Positions 11,611-23,530 of a DNA stretch of 64,000 nucleotides are shown here, one piece after another (within the stretch, counting starts at the first letter, position 1; the number at the start of each line of letters is the position of its first letter). Under the pieces are notes generated by a model. It worked only from the letters and a program-made list of their open reading frames with translations. It was not told the DNA's origin and did no database searches. The translations under genes and the position numbers were made by a program. Origin of the DNA: Antilocapra americana (taxonomy: Eukaryota; Chordata; Mammalia; Artiodactyla; Antilocapridae). The DNA lies in assembly GCA_007570785.1 (NCBI GenBank), contig ML660213.1, forward strand, positions 477,295-541,294, written 5' to 3'.

Positions 11611-12521
11611 TCCTAACACAGTCGAGAATTTTGTAAATGTCATAATTTATACTAGACTAGAATAAGTCTGTCAGGCAGGGAGTAATATTTGGGATAAACT
11701 AATACATTCAGTAGTGCACAACAGCATCTGTAAGTATAAAAAGCAAATTAAAAAAGGGAAAAATAGAATATTAGAAATGCTACATATCCCAAAAGTATGT
11801 AAGAAAGAGACAAAAGAACTTAAAACATGAGGGTCTAAGAGAAAGCAAATTGTTCTATAGTTATGGAACCAATCTATCTATAATCACATTAGATATAATT
11901 AGACTCATTTTTAAAGTTAAAAATATAGAATTGTAATGAAAGATCATTTTATAACCTCACCATATATATTATTTAGAAGAATCCCCTAAAACATTAGGAA
12001 ATGGAAAGATTAAAAGTGAAAGGGTGAACTTATACCATGTAAACCCCAACTTCTGTAGTTATATTAATATCAAGCAGAGCCAATTTTAGTCGAGTTGTGA
12101 CTAGGGATTAATGTGGACATTTCAGAGTGATAAAGGTATTAATTCTCAAGTAAGACATACACATATTAAATCCAAAGATATCACATAACTTCAAAAATAT
12201 AAAACAATATAGTGATATTTGTTTCAAGATGATCCATGTTAAAGCACCTAGCAATGTATGAAAAAGTAGGTACGCTGTATCACTCACATCAACTCAGGAA
12301 ATAGAGTTCAAAAGAAGTGGGATATATTTTCTGTGCTGCAAACAGCCAGCTATGTAGACTTCCTTCTCTCCATTTCCTCTAGCAAAATTTGAGGACTGGA
12401 TCTCATACAGCCCTACATTTTGCTATCCTAAAGAAGGAAAAGTAGTGACAGTGTTACAAAGTAGTTTAGAGAGAGTTAGAGAGAGAAACTTTTGACACCT
12501 AAAGAGTGACTACCTTACATA
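11611..12521. other. Unassigned AT-rich stretch
   Basis: No gene recognised. Composition is A-rich on the plus strand. It could contain heavily decayed L1, but no diagnostic segment was found. Confidence 0.4.
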
Positions 12522-13490
12522 CCCAACTGCCGGGAGCCGGATGACAAAGTCACGAGACTGAGAAGGAAACTGCAAAGCGGATTTTCCTTCGGGGCATCCC
12601 AAGGCAAGGCCCCTCCTGGTGTTTTTCTTGGGAAGTTCTGTTTATGCTCATCTGATTATGTTTTAGCTCATCTCAGATCAGTCCCAGTTAGAAAAAAATT
12701 CATCCTGAGATAATTCCCTCAGACCTTATTTCCCTCAGAGGATCCCGGAAGGCAGATTCCCTTTCCCGAGGACTAAGGAGGAATAAGGGACATTTAAATA
12801 GATTACTATACCTCCTACTAGTTACTGGGGAATTTACCAAGAGTTCTCTGGGGGTCATGGCAAAGCCACCACCAGAAGGGCTCGTACTTGGGTCACCTTT
12901 CCACATCCCACGCCCCCGACCACTCCACGGAGGAGGCTCCCTTCCTTGAAAAAACCAGACTGGAATGGGACTTAGGAATGCTCATAACTGTGGCCAGCAT
13001 AGTTGGGAGACCCTGATTGCTTTAGGGTAGCGTAGACATAGGAATTCCTTTTAGTAGTTGTAAGGTTAATAGGGTTTCACTGTTAAAGCAGTGCTGCTAA
13101 ACTGTCTCTTTGTCTTCTTTTCTCTTTCCTTGTAAAAACCAAAATAGGTTAATAGAATAAAACAGTTTCAAGCTTAAGCCCTTCTTTCTAGCTTCTACAT
13201 AGTTGCACCTTGTCAGGGAACATTTGGCAGGAGGCTTCCTGTGTGCTGTTTTCTGATGTCCCTTATCAATCCCTGAATATTCAGAGATGAGTGGAGAGGC
13301 ACACCTTTCCCGGGGACAAAAGAAATGCATACATTCTTAAAGTAAAGTAACCATTTACAGCCTTCTTCCCTCTCTGATATGGAAAGTGAGTTTTTACAAC
13401 CCCCTCTCTTTGAGATGGATTCTAGCCCTATGTTTCCTGGACAAGTTGTAAGACTTTTATCTTTGCTGAAAAGACTATCTTGTAAGACAG

Positions 13491-13520
13491 TATATATATG
13501 CCCACATTATGCTGAATAAA
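13491..13520 (+). promoter_or_regulatory. LTR TATA-like box and AATAAA, first module
   Basis: A run tatatatatg at 13491-13500 is followed by aataaa at 13515-13520 and then a pyrimidine-rich (tctctctc) segment. The spacing is unusually tight for a promoter-to-poly(A) arrangement. Position and wording fit an LTR R region. Function is inferred from sequence only. Confidence 0.45.
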
Positions 13521-13871
13521 CACCTTTACTCCATCAGAGTCTTGGTCCCCATGTGTCTATTCATTTTTCTCTCTCTCTTTTCTCTCTTCCTTTATTTTCT
13601 TATCATCGACTCTGAACCCCCAAGCCCTGGCCCATTAAAGGGCCATAACAGCACCTAATAAGAGAAATGTAACCTTTCTATTTAGATTGATGTACTTATC
13701 CGAAGTATGCTAGAGACATTCAAATGGTAAACATACTATTGTTAAGTCTAAGTATGCAGAAATCCGACCTTTTGCAAGGAAAATGAGCTTAACGTTAAAG
13801 TTGTTGATGGTAGGCAGAAAAAAAAAAAGACTGCATAGAATAGTTGTGATGTAATGGGGATGTTTTTTGGC

Positions 13872-13942
13872 TATAAAACTGTAAACTAACAAAATTAAAG
13901 AGAGAGACTTCTCCATCACCTTACAAAACTAACAGCAATAAA
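13872..13942 (+). promoter_or_regulatory. LTR TATA-like box and AATAAA, second module
   Basis: The box ctataaaac near 13871-13879 precedes aataaa at 13937-13942. Between them is an imperfect tandem pair, each half ending in ttctccatcacc or cttcatcacc. This module lies close to the 3' terminus, where the R-U5 of the outer LTR is expected. Confidence 0.45.
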
Positions 13943-14048
13943 GAGAAACTGCTTCATCACCACACACCAATTCAGCTCAGTTCTTCCGTCGACGCCACTC
14001 ATCCCTCAAGACCCCTGGACCCATCGGGGCTGGACCCCGGCACCCAAC

Positions 14049-14507
14049 CTCACAAACTTGGTGTTAATCTTTCTATACACCCACCAGCTTCCAGGGGTAG
14101 AAATGGTGAGAAGCTATAATTTGTAGAGCCAAGTCACCCAGGCTCTTTTATGTATCATAGCCTACTTATGTATTATCCCAGCTCTTCAACTGAAAACTCT
14201 GGAACTCACAGAAACTGCCTTCTTTCCCCCCAGCCAGTAGATGCCAGGGCTTCTGAATTCTCCATGCCTTAAGAAAATTGTCTCAAAGTTTAATTCACAC
14301 TTCTGAAACACTTAATGAATCAATTAAGTAGTTAGAATGATTCTTAATTTTGTTTCACAGAGAAAGAAGATTTGAGAGTCTGAAAGTCCATCACATGAGG
14401 TGTCTACCCAATCTCAGTTTATAGATGTTGACATTGATTGACTGGCTTAGCATGGTTGCTAATAAATATTTGCTGACTGCATTAATGCAGTAAAATTGAA
14501 TAACACT
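14049..14507. other. Unassigned stretch
   Basis: No gene or named repeat seen between the LTR and the first MIR-like fragment. Confidence 0.4.
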
Positions 14508-14575
14508 GCACAGAGAGTTCAAATTTCATCACCAATTAGCTGTGTGGTTTCTGACTTCAATTTCTCTAATTATAA
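14508..14575 (+). mobile_element. MIR core fragment
   Basis: The words gagttcaaatttcatcacc, ttagctgtgtggtttctgac and tcaatttctctaatta follow the MIR core order (ttcaaatcc, tagctgtgtgacc, ctctgagcc). The fragment is short and diverged. Confidence 0.5.
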
Positions 14576-14615
14576 TTAGTTCAAACTTACTAGCTTCAAA
14601 TACAGGTTCAAATGC

Positions 14616-14690
14616 CTGGGATGTTATAAATATAAGTGACTTGCCCGAGGTCATGTATCCATCTAGAAATAGAGTAGGCACTGGAATCTC
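14616..14690 (-). mobile_element. MIR fragment
   Basis: The segment ataagtgacttgcccgaggt followed by catgtatccatctagaaatagagtaggc and ggaatctcc matches the minus-strand MIR core. Confidence 0.55.
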
Positions 14691-14910
14691 CAAATGAAAT
14701 GAGTTTTCTTATAAAACAATTACTTTTTAGACCAAGTGCATTTTAAAATTGCAGGCTCTATGCTTAAGGGATGCATTTGGTACTGTTGGCTACTATTAAT
14801 TTATCAAATCAGTTTCAATAATGAGAGCCTGCAGTACCACCTTTAAATACCGCATAGTACTCCAGCTGGCACATAATGTGGAAGAGAAGCCTACATTTAC
14901 TCCACACTTA

Positions 14911-15077
14911 CTACTACCAGGCAACACTGTGAGGGCTTCACACTGACTCACTGAATCCACATCAGTGAGGCAGGGCCTATAGTGTCTCCATTAAAGAATG
15001 AAAAACAGGTATGTGTAATCATGTACACCTACACAAACACACACAGTAACATGCCCAAGGTATCTAATTTACAGAGC
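14911..15077 (-). mobile_element. MIR SINE
   Basis: The minus-strand MIR reads ctactaccaggcaacactgt, gggcttcacactgactcact, atcagtgaggcaggg, tctccattaaagaatgaaaa, and then cagtaacatgcccaaggta. A CA-rich insertion (cacaaacacacac) sits between the last two parts. Confidence 0.65.
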
Positions 15078-15709
15078 AGCCCCCCGACCTTATCCACAGA
15101 CTTCCAAGACCCCTAATAGATGCCTGAAACCGTAGACAGTACCAAACCCTAAATATACTGTTTTTTTCCTATATATACATACCTGTGATAGAGTTTATCA
15201 AAGATGCACAGTAATAGATTAACAGTAACTAAGAATAAAATAGAACAATTATAACAATATCCTGCAATAAAAGTTATGTGGATATGGTCTCTTTTCCTCT
15301 TTCTTTCCAGATATCGTATTGTCCAGTACTCCTCCTTATTCCTGTGATTATGTGAGATGGTAAAATGCCCAGGGGATGAGATGGTCAGGGGAACAACTAC
15401 ATATTGTGATGTAAGGTTAGGCTACTGCTGACCTGACAGAACGTGAGAAGAAGGATTATCTGCTTCAGAAGATTCTGGGTCATTGAGCCATGACCACACA
15501 GATGGCTGGATGGCAGAAACCAACTGTGTCCAAGACTGGGCATCTCAGATAGGTCAGGGTGTGAGGGTGTGAGAGTTCATTACCTTAGTACTCAGGAAAA
15601 CGTAAACATTATGAACTGGTTATTTCTAACAATTTCCTTTGAATATATTCAAACCGTGGTTGGACATAGGTAATTGAAACAGTGGCATACAAAACCACAG
15701 ATCAGGTGA
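15078..15709. mobile_element. Tigger-type (MER44-like) non-autonomous DNA transposon
   Basis: Diagnostic segments include cttatccacagacttccaag, agatgcctgaaaccgtagac, tgttttttcctatatatac, ataaaatagaacaattataa, gtgatgtaaggttaggctac, and a right end reading gtaattgaaacagtggcata then aaaaccacag. The ends are inverted versions of each other but diverged. It encodes no protein, as expected for a MITE. The family name is from memory of its general consensus. Confidence 0.6.
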
Positions 15710-17757
15710 CACTAGTGTGTAGTTAGTAGATGACAAGGTGAGAATTCCTCTTCTCATTGTACATTTAGTGGTTTATTGTATTCTTCATTTATTTTTTAAT
15801 TGGAGTATAATGGAGCGGTTTGTTTTAGATCAGGATAAAAGTACTGCTGCTTTCCTCAGCACAAAAGAAAGCACAGTTCATATGAGGGGAGTTTTAAAAA
15901 TACAGGATTTTACATACACGAACAGCTAAAAGATTGCCATCCTACATATGTCAGACTGGAGGGAGTCCTACACTATGGCTTCAGATCAGTTAAACAGCAA
16001 CTGAGAGTTTAAAATATTTCTGTTGTCATTGCAAATAGATGCAGGGAAGAAGCAAGTATAGATGACACCAAACTATTTTTTTTTCTTCTTCCCAATGCCA
16101 AAATCAAGAAAATATGCTTTGAGAATGAGAAAAATGAAGCTTTTAGATTTAATGAAATCAAATATATTCAGAAATCAAATGGAATGCATTGTTTAAATTA
16201 GTGATTCTTTCTTCTACTGCACCTGACATTCTTTTTAAAATATCACCAAATGTGGACATGCCGTCATTTGACAGAGATTGCTTGTCATAAATGAAATATA
16301 TTCTTAGAGTGTCTTTCACTAATAGCAGTACTCACAGCTGTGAGAACAAGGAACAACACCCCCTCCCCGAAAGAGTCCTCCTTTATTATCTGTCTTTTTC
16401 TGAAGTGTCAACTTGCAGAAATCTTTAATATGTAGAGCATGGCTCTAGCTTACCATAAATACCCTGAATTCGTAAAATCACCTTGCACACAGAAAGAGCA
16501 GTAAGCATGACATGTGGAGTTCACGGTGGTGTACAAGTTTGTTTGTATTTTTAAAAGCCCACCAGCTAGGCTGTTTTCAGTTTGCAATATTTTCATCTGC
16601 AGAAAACTTTATACCATCCATTTGGAAATAAGCCATTAAGTCAGATCGGGATTATTGCATAAATAATGAATGAACAAGAGAAAAATAGGGTCATTTAATT
16701 TTCTTTAAAACAGAATGGACTCTGGATTAATCTTAGAATGTTCTTTGGGGAGCAAAATTCATTATCTGGCATATACTGTTCAGAGTCTTTCTATTTATGA
16801 TTTTACAAAGCACCTATCGTGCAATTTTATAACCTGCGTGCATCTAAGTATGGATTTAAATACTTAAAACATAATTAAATTTAACATAATCAACAACATA
16901 TACTTTAAGAACCCAGGGCTTTTAAAGACACAATTTTAACAAAGTAATGTATTAGGAGATTATCACCCTATATTTAACAATAAAATTTTAATCTCTGAAA
17001 TAATTTATTTTTTGAGTGCTGCATAGTGGGATAGCACTGCAAAATTAGTTAGAAAATTATCTTTAAATGTGACAAACACCCACATGTTTAGATACACAAG
17101 AGTTCATATCAAAATTATTTGTAACTCTGAAATAGGAAATAAGCCAAGTGTAATTGAATAATAATAATTACCATATAGTAAAAGGAAACAGTCATCAAGA
17201 TGATAGTACATATCTATACTGATTTATTAATCAATTCTTATGACATATCACAGAATTTTTAGATAAAATATTATGCATTTATTTGGTATATACATTTATA
17301 GCTATGTGGTATAAATACAGATCTCCAGTTAGAGACTTATAGTCACAGTTTCACCACTTTTTACCTCCTGTACCAGTTATTACTATATATACGTGTATAT
17401 ACGCATATAAATATATATTTGTTTTTATATAAAGTGAATGTGTGTATGTGTGTGCATACTGAGAGAGATTTCAAAGATGTGTCTTCCATGACTGGGGACT
17501 GGCTAAGCAAATCTGAAATTTGCAGTGCAAGATAGCTAGAAAGGAAGATGACAAGCAGACTGGAATTCACGGGCTTGACCAAAGCTGCTGTTCAGGAACA
17601 GAGCTTTTCTATATCTACAAGGAAAATTCAGCCCTACTTTTAATGCTTTCCAAGTGATAAAGTCGGGCCCACCCAGATATTCCAGGAGAACTTCCCTTAC
17701 TTAAAGTCAACCAATTAGGGCCTTTGATTATATCTAAAGTCCCTTCACAGGATCACC
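15710..17757. other. Long unassigned AT-rich stretch
   Basis: About 2 kb with no gene found. A degenerate TA/TG-rich low-complexity segment lies at 17384-17455. A short piece at about 15788-15812 (attttttaattggagtata) resembles the L1 3' UTR but is too small to call. Confidence 0.45.
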
Positions 17758-17758
17758 T

Positions 17759-17873
17759 AGTTCAGTTCAGTTCAGTCACTCAGTCGTGTCCGACCCCATG
17801 AATCACAGCACGCCAGGCCTCTCGGCCCATCACCAACTCCTGGAGTCTACTCAAACCCATGTCCATTGAGTTG
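17759..17873 (-). mobile_element. BovB 3' end fragment
   Basis: Starts with the repeated BovB tail agttcagttcagttcagtca, then gtcgtgtccgaccccatga, catcaccaactcctggagtc and catgtccattgagttgg. It contains a small deletion of the ctctttgcga segment. Confidence 0.9.
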
Positions 17874-17989
17874 GAGCACCTAGAATAATGATCACTTAGA
17901 TAACTGAGGACTGTAACTGAGTCTAACTGACAGACACCAAAGAAAGGCCATCACATCTCTCAAGCAACTATCATCTCTTGCTTGGGTCA

Positions 17990-18385
17990 TTTCTTGCTTG
18001 GGCCATAACCTCCTAACCAGCTGCTTGTTCCTGCCCTTAGCCTTGTTTAGTCTCATGGTAATACAGAAGCCATAGAAATCTTGTTATTATCAAGACAGAT
18101 TATGACACATTTCTGTGCAAAATTCTCCAATGACTCCCCATTTGGCTCAGAGTGAGAGTGAGAGGCTTCACTATTACATACAATGTCTTCATTGTTTTGA
18201 CTTCCTACCACCTCTCTGGCCATATTCCTTAGTTCTAACTACTCCGTTCCTACATGTGCCCATTCACTCTGCTGAAGCCACACTGGCTTCCCACTACTAA
18301 TGAGAAAGTATCAGGCACGTTCCCATCTAAGGTCATTTGCAATTGCTTCTAACACTGTACAGAATGCTCTTTCTCCAGGTGAAAA
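17990..18385 (+). mobile_element. L2-like LINE 3' fragment
   Basis: The order ataacctcctaaccagctgc, ttctccaatgactccccatt, tacctctctggccatattc, gctgaagccacactggcttc, aggcacgttcccatc and gaatgctctttctccag follows the L2 3' region. Diverged and without coding potential. Confidence 0.55.
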
Positions 18386-19115
18386 AGTATTGAATCATTT
18401 TTTTACAGACTCAGTAGCTTATAGATACTTAGGCCTTCAACTTGCTAATTTTGAGGGAAGATAATTCAGTTCAAAGCACCTGACTTGTTACATTTTTTAT
18501 TCCTTTGCTTGAAATGTCACAACAGTCTTGTCCTGATAACTTTAAATTTCAATATCAATTAGTTAAAATTCATTGAATTTTTTAAATCTGCATTACTTTT
18601 AAAAATTAAAAGTATACATTCAGTTGGAAAACAGTTTATGGCAGCCAATTTACACAGTAGTACACTGAAATTTTAAATGTATATGAAATATCCCAGTATT
18701 CTGACTTCTATATGTTACTTAGGAAAAAGAAGGTATTCTTATTCAGAAAGACTATCTTTTCTGATTAGTACAAAAGTGAAAGAAAACTTGAATGTTTGTA
18801 GGAAGATGCCATTATTTTCTTCTCTTATATTGATCTCATTAATTGTTAGCATTAATATCCAAAGTTAGATGCTTTGTAATTAGTAAGCCAAAACAAATCT
18901 CCTTATATATGATTCATTTTTTAAAAAATTAGATAGATATGGCATTTCATCCAATATAAATAAATTTAAGGTTGATTTCAATTTTTCTCTCCCACACAAA
19001 GAACTTTTTATCATCTTGTGATAAAAAAGAAATTGACAATTAGGTAACAAATAAAAATAAGATACTTTATTTTATTTTGTTTAATTTATTCATAATTTTC
19101 TTTCTTTTAGCTGCA
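18386..19115. other. Unassigned AT-rich stretch
   Basis: No recognisable gene or repeat. Very AT-rich with short T and A runs. Confidence 0.4.
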
Positions 19116-19560
19116 TCCTTCATAAGCTCATCTATAATGGTCAAGTTTATGTGTCCACTTGAGTGGTCCATTAGGTGCCAGATATTTGGTAATCCATTCT
19201 TCTGTATGTTTCCATAAGAATGCTTTCAGATGAAGTAAAGCAGATGGCACTGCATGAAGTAACTGGACCTCATCCAATCAGTTCAGGCCTAAATAGAACA
19301 AAAAGCTCACTCTTCACTACCTAAAAAATTTACTTCTACCTGGTGGCCTTTGAACTGAAATATGGGTTTTTCCAGGTTCTACAGCAGCTTCCAGCCTTTG
19401 GATGCAATGTGAGGCACTGGCTCTGCAGATTTTGGACTAGCAAGCCTCCACAATAGTGAGAGTTAATTTCTTATTACAAAATCAATCAATCAGTCGGTCA
19501 GTCACCTTGGTTCTGTTTCTCTGGAGAAAGTGCCTACCACATCATCCAACATCCCCTTCT
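19116..19560 (+). mobile_element. Old LTR-like repeat (ERVL/MaLR type, family not assigned)
   Basis: Segments such as gtgccagatatttggtaatc, aagtaaagcagatggcactg, cctcatccaatcagttcagg, cctaaatagaacaaaaagc, agcctccacaatag and ttggttctgtttctctggag occur in the order seen in a common old mammalian repeat. No target duplication could be read. The exact family was not recalled with certainty. Confidence 0.5.
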
Positions 19561-20427
19561 TTTTTTCTTTAAGGACAACAGTTCCTATATTTTCGTGTAA
19601 TGCCTATTAGAGTACCACCAGGATTTCCTATTCTCAGGTTAAAATTTATCATATAAGAGAAATTAAAATTGATTAGAAACATTAAAATACTGGCATTAGA
19701 ATGATGATTATACTACCTCCTGTAGAAGTCAAGGTTTGGTTTAGGAAGTAAAATGAATAATGCAAGCAAAAATTCATGTCACACTGAGTAATACTGGAGT
19801 CAATCAACGCTTGTTCTCATAGTCTCAATTTCTATTTTTATCCCTGTAATCTTGCAAATTGTTTTTTCTCTTGTGCTATTTTAATGAATGCTGGCATAAA
19901 GATTTCCATTTTAATACAAATTTAATGAAGAATCCATTTTATTTAACAGAGAGTAAGATAGCATCACTCCATAGCTAAAAGAAGTTTATACTTCCAAACT
20001 ATGGTGGCTCTCAGTGATGTAAATTAGTTAATAAAATATTAACATGAAACTACCTCTAACTTATGTCACTTGCATTACTACATGGGTCTCATTAACTTGT
20101 CTCGTGTCTTCAGTCTTGCTCCATTACACCTAGTTTGTCACAATACTAAATATGTTGTAAAATGAGAATATGAATATGAGCAAAGTGGATTTTTGGAAAC
20201 ACTCGTGTGATTACATCGGTTCCTTGTCTCTGACTTCTTACTATGTTCCAGGATGTATCAGGCACTCTTCACACAGTCTCAGCAGGCTTATTTCCTCCCT
20301 TTATTTTCCTTCTCTCTCATGCTAGCCAAAGTTCTATGTATTTTCTCACTAGAATGTTTCCTAAGTTCCTCAGTTTTCCACATTCCTATCCCTCCCACTT
20401 CCTTTCTTCAAAATGATTCAACTTTCA
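19561..20427. other. Unassigned stretch
   Basis: No gene or repeat recognised. AT-rich. Confidence 0.4.
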
Positions 20428-20636
20428 GCTGTTGTTGTTTAGTTGCTAAGTTGTATCCAATTCTTTTGTGACCCCATGGACTGTAGCCCACCAGGGTCCT
20501 CTGTCTATTGGATTTTATAGGCAAGAATACTGGAGTGGGTTGCCATTTCCTTCTCCAGGGAATCTTCCAGGCCCAGGGATTGAACCCATGTCTCCTCCAT
20601 TGGCAGGCAGATTCTTTACCACTGCACCAACTGGGA
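20428..20636 (-). mobile_element. Bov-tA SINE
   Basis: Minus-strand copy from the gctgttgttgtttagttgct tail to cagattctttaccactgcac. The sequence ccccatggactgtagcccac is almost consensus, so it is fairly young. An 80-residue plus-strand frame inside it is an accidental reading. Confidence 0.93.
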
Positions 20637-20898
20637 GAAACTTTAGACCTTCCTTCAATTTCCCTTTCCTAAGAGGCAGCTTTTCAATCCCCCAACTCGT
20701 GTCCCAGTAGTATGATACTCCTGCTAGGACATTTTATATTATTTATTTTTAGATATTATTTCATGTCAACTTTATTTGATCCCTCTCTCTTGTTCTCACC
20801 ATCTTTGAGGGTATCAACATGTTTTGACACTCATTTTTTAGCTTGTTTTGCTTCGGACTTCTCAATGCCCCCACAATATTTGGCATGTACTAAATGTT

Positions 20899-21028
20899 CA
20901 TGGCATCACTGACTCAATGGACGTGAGTTTGATCAAACTCTGGGGGATGGCAAAGGACAGGGAAGCCTGGCATGCTGCCAATCCATGGGGTTGTAAAGAG
21001 TTGGATATGACTTAGCAACTGAACAAAA
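20899..21028 (+). mobile_element. BovB 3' end fragment
   Basis: Only the last 130 bases are present: catggcatcactgactcaat, gatggcaaaggacaggg, cctggcatgctgc, ending ggatatgacttagcaactga. Confidence 0.9.
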
Positions 21029-21260
21029 AGAACAAATGCTAAGAAATAACTGTTGAAGTAGTAAATAAATAAATCACAGTGTTGTATGATCCATTCAAAC
21101 ACCCTATGTTCACTTAGAAATATCAACAATTCTAGAGGAAAAAAACATGTATAATAAAGGCATTATGTGGAAAAAAACCCAGCAGCATTCTTTTTAAGCA
21201 CCCAACTTAAAATCTTTTTTTAAAACTTATTTGTAAAATGAAGTGGCATTTAAATTTTAA

Positions 21261-21446
21261 GTGAAAGAAAGTTGCTCAGGCGTGTCTGACTCTTTGCAAC
21301 CCTATAGTCCATGGAATTCTCCAGGCCAGAATATAGGAATGGGTAGCTTTTCCCTTCTCCAGAGGATCTTCCCAACCCAGGGACTGAACCCAGGTCTCCA
21401 GTGTTGCAGGAAGATTCTTTACCAGCTGAGCCACAAAGGAAGCCCC
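21261..21446 (-). mobile_element. Bov-tA SINE
   Basis: Runs from gtgaaagaaagttgctcagg to gagccacaaaggaagcccc. The Bov-A body lacks about 20 bases after ccctatag. The flanks tttaaattttaa and ttatttaattataa look like a diverged target duplication. Confidence 0.92.
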
Positions 21447-21975
21447 TTATTTAATTATAAAAGTAGGTCCTCCTCATTACTGTGTTACTTGAGTGACTTT
21501 TGTGTTAAGTAAACTTTCTCTTATTAAAATTGCTCTCATAATTTTGCCTAGCTCCTGTCTTTTCCTTTCCTCCTTTTATTTACTCATGAATACAATCAAA
21601 CAGGATAAAGATAAATGCTAAGTAAAAGGGTAAAAATGCACTCAATAGACACTGTGGATAAAGGCCTAACTTTGAAAGGAATCAAAGATATTCACAGGAT
21701 ATAAACATTAACAAAACTACAGATCTGTAAAAGATAGTTATGGAGGCAATATTTTTCAAAGTTACCATGGCACAAGTTTGGAGTAACTATTTGTTGCTGA
21801 GAATATGTCAAATGATAGAAGGTTTTTATTTCTCAATACGTGTAATTTACTTGAATTTAAAAATATAGGACATATGAGCATGGTTAACTGAACAAATACT
21901 TTTATGCATTCCTTCCCCCTACTCTGTTCTATTCACTGTCAATTAAAAATTGCATTACTTTGCTGACCAAGGTTC
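21447..21975. other. Unassigned AT-rich stretch
   Basis: No feature recognised. Confidence 0.4.
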
Positions 21976-22246
21976 ATATCAGTTCAGTTCAGTCATTCAG
22001 TTGTGTCTGACTTTTTGTGACCCCACGGACTGCAGCACACCAGGCTTCCCTGTCATGTCCATTGAGTCGGTAATGCCATCCAACCATCTCATCCTCTGTC
22101 GTCCACTTCTCCTCCCACCTTCAATCTTTCACAGCATCAGGGTCTTTTCAAATGAGCCAGTTTTTCGCATCAGGGGGCCAAAGTATTGCAGTTTCAGCTT
22201 CAGCATCAGTCCTTCCAATGAATATTCAGAACTGATTTCCTTTAGA
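21976..22246 (-). mobile_element. BovB 3' end, left arm of inverted pair
   Basis: Minus-strand BovB starting with its tail (cagttcagttcagtcattca) and running to gaactgatttcctttagaag. It covers roughly the last 270 bases of the element, with an internal deletion after ccaggcttccctgtc. Confidence 0.93.
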
Positions 22247-22708
22247 AGGTCCATCTAGTCAAAGTTTTGATTTTTCTTGTAGTCATGTACGATGTGAGTG
22301 TTGGACCCTAAAGAAGGCAGAGTGCTGAAGAATTGATGCTGTTGAACTGTGGTACTGGAGAAGACTTTTGAGAGTCCCTTAGACAGCAAGGAGATCCAAC
22401 CAGTCCATCCCAAAGGAAATCAACCCTTGATATTCACTGGAAGGATTGATGCTGAAGCTGAAGCTCCAATACTTTGACCACCTGTTTTGAAGAGCTGACT
22501 CATTAGAAAAAATCCTGATGCCAGGAAAGACTGAGAGCAAGAAGGGAGGAGTGTGATGGAAAATGAGATGGTTGGATGGCATCACGGGCTCAACGGACAT
22601 GAGTTTCAGCAAATTCCAGGAGATAGCGAAGGACAGGGAAGCCTGTCATGCTGCAGCCCGTGAAGGTGCAAAGAGTCAAACACGACTTAGTGACTGAACA
22701 ACAACAAC
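22247..22708 (+). mobile_element. BovB 3' end, right arm of inverted pair
   Basis: Plus-strand BovB starts abruptly at gtccatctagtcaaag and ends cgacttagtgactgaacaac. It begins where the minus-strand copy stops. Because both arms include the true 3' end, they overlap and cannot be one twin-primed insertion. Confidence 0.93.
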
Positions 22709-23317
22709 AACAAAATTACAACTGCAGTGGCTAATAACTCATCCACATTCGCCAGTTGCTTTATGTACAACAGAGGACTCTGGAGTGTAAACATAAAAGA
22801 GAAAACCATACTGCAGAAGTCAGAAAGTGGAGAAACCAAACTGGGATTTTCCACTGGAGAATTCTGAACATCAGTGGACCCCAAGCTTCAAGGGAAACAT
22901 CAGATACCCGCTGTCTGCCTGTTGCTGGGACATGATATTTGTGTCTTTATGCACGTAAGCCTGCTTCATCAGTTGGCTTCCATTCAATTCAGAATTGGAT
23001 CTGTCTCATGAGCAAATTCACAATAGCTTTCGATATGTTCCAAGAGGTATAGGCTTCTTCTGTATCACAGAAATGTCCTGCACCTCCATCATCAGGTTAA
23101 CTGGCTATTTGTTCACAGCTCTGACTTTTTCCTTTTGGTTTTGATTTACGGTTTTGTTTTGATTCATCCATGGTAAGTGCTGGCCTTTCCTCGGCTGCCA
23201 AACTCCAGAACTGTGATGACAGAGCTTGAGAATTCAGGTACATTGATATTTACCGAACCTGTTCCCATACATACGCCCTTACTGGTTCTCAGAATTGGCT
23301 GCACATCATTTTAACTT
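22709..23317. other. Unassigned stretch
   Basis: Begins with an (aac)n tail left by the BovB. The remainder is unique-looking with no open frame of note. Confidence 0.4.
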
Positions 23318-23530
23318 GGGCTTCCCAGGTGGCTCAGTGGTAAAGAATCTGCCTGCCAATGAAGGAGATGCAGGAGATGTGAGTTCCATCCCTCGGTCAG
23401 GAAGATCACCCTAGAGAAGGAAATGGCAACATCCTACTATTCTTGCCTGGGAAATTCCATGGACAAAGGAGCCTGACTGGCTACAGTCCCCAGGGTCACA
23501 GAGAGTCAGATAAAACTGAGCATACGTACA
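23318..23530 (+). mobile_element. Bov-tA SINE
   Basis: Complete from gggcttcccaggtggctcag to gagagtcagataaaactgag. The head shows a short gaaggagatgcaggagatg duplication. Confidence 0.94.

Larger units (their letters stand above)
12528..14042 (+). mobile_element. ERV LTR element (class II-like) with terminal inverted repeats and 6-bp target duplication
   Basis: The element begins tgccggg and ends cccggca, a perfect 7-bp inverted repeat with canonical TG...CA ends. It is flanked by cccaac at 12522-12527 and again at 14043-14048. A 6-bp duplication is typical of class II (ERVK-like) integrations. Its 1515 bases contain no recognisable gag, pol or env, so it behaves as a solo LTR or an internally rearranged remnant. 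Two sets of TATA and AATAAA signals are present (13491-13520 and 13872-13942), so a second LTR or a duplicated promoter region may be nested inside. GC content is higher than in the flanks at the 5' end. The short open frames inside have no recognised product. Confidence 0.8.

Noticed and set aside
13720..13919. Open frames within the LTR element
   Set aside because: Short, without recognisable retroviral or host domains; treated as non-coding LTR sequence.
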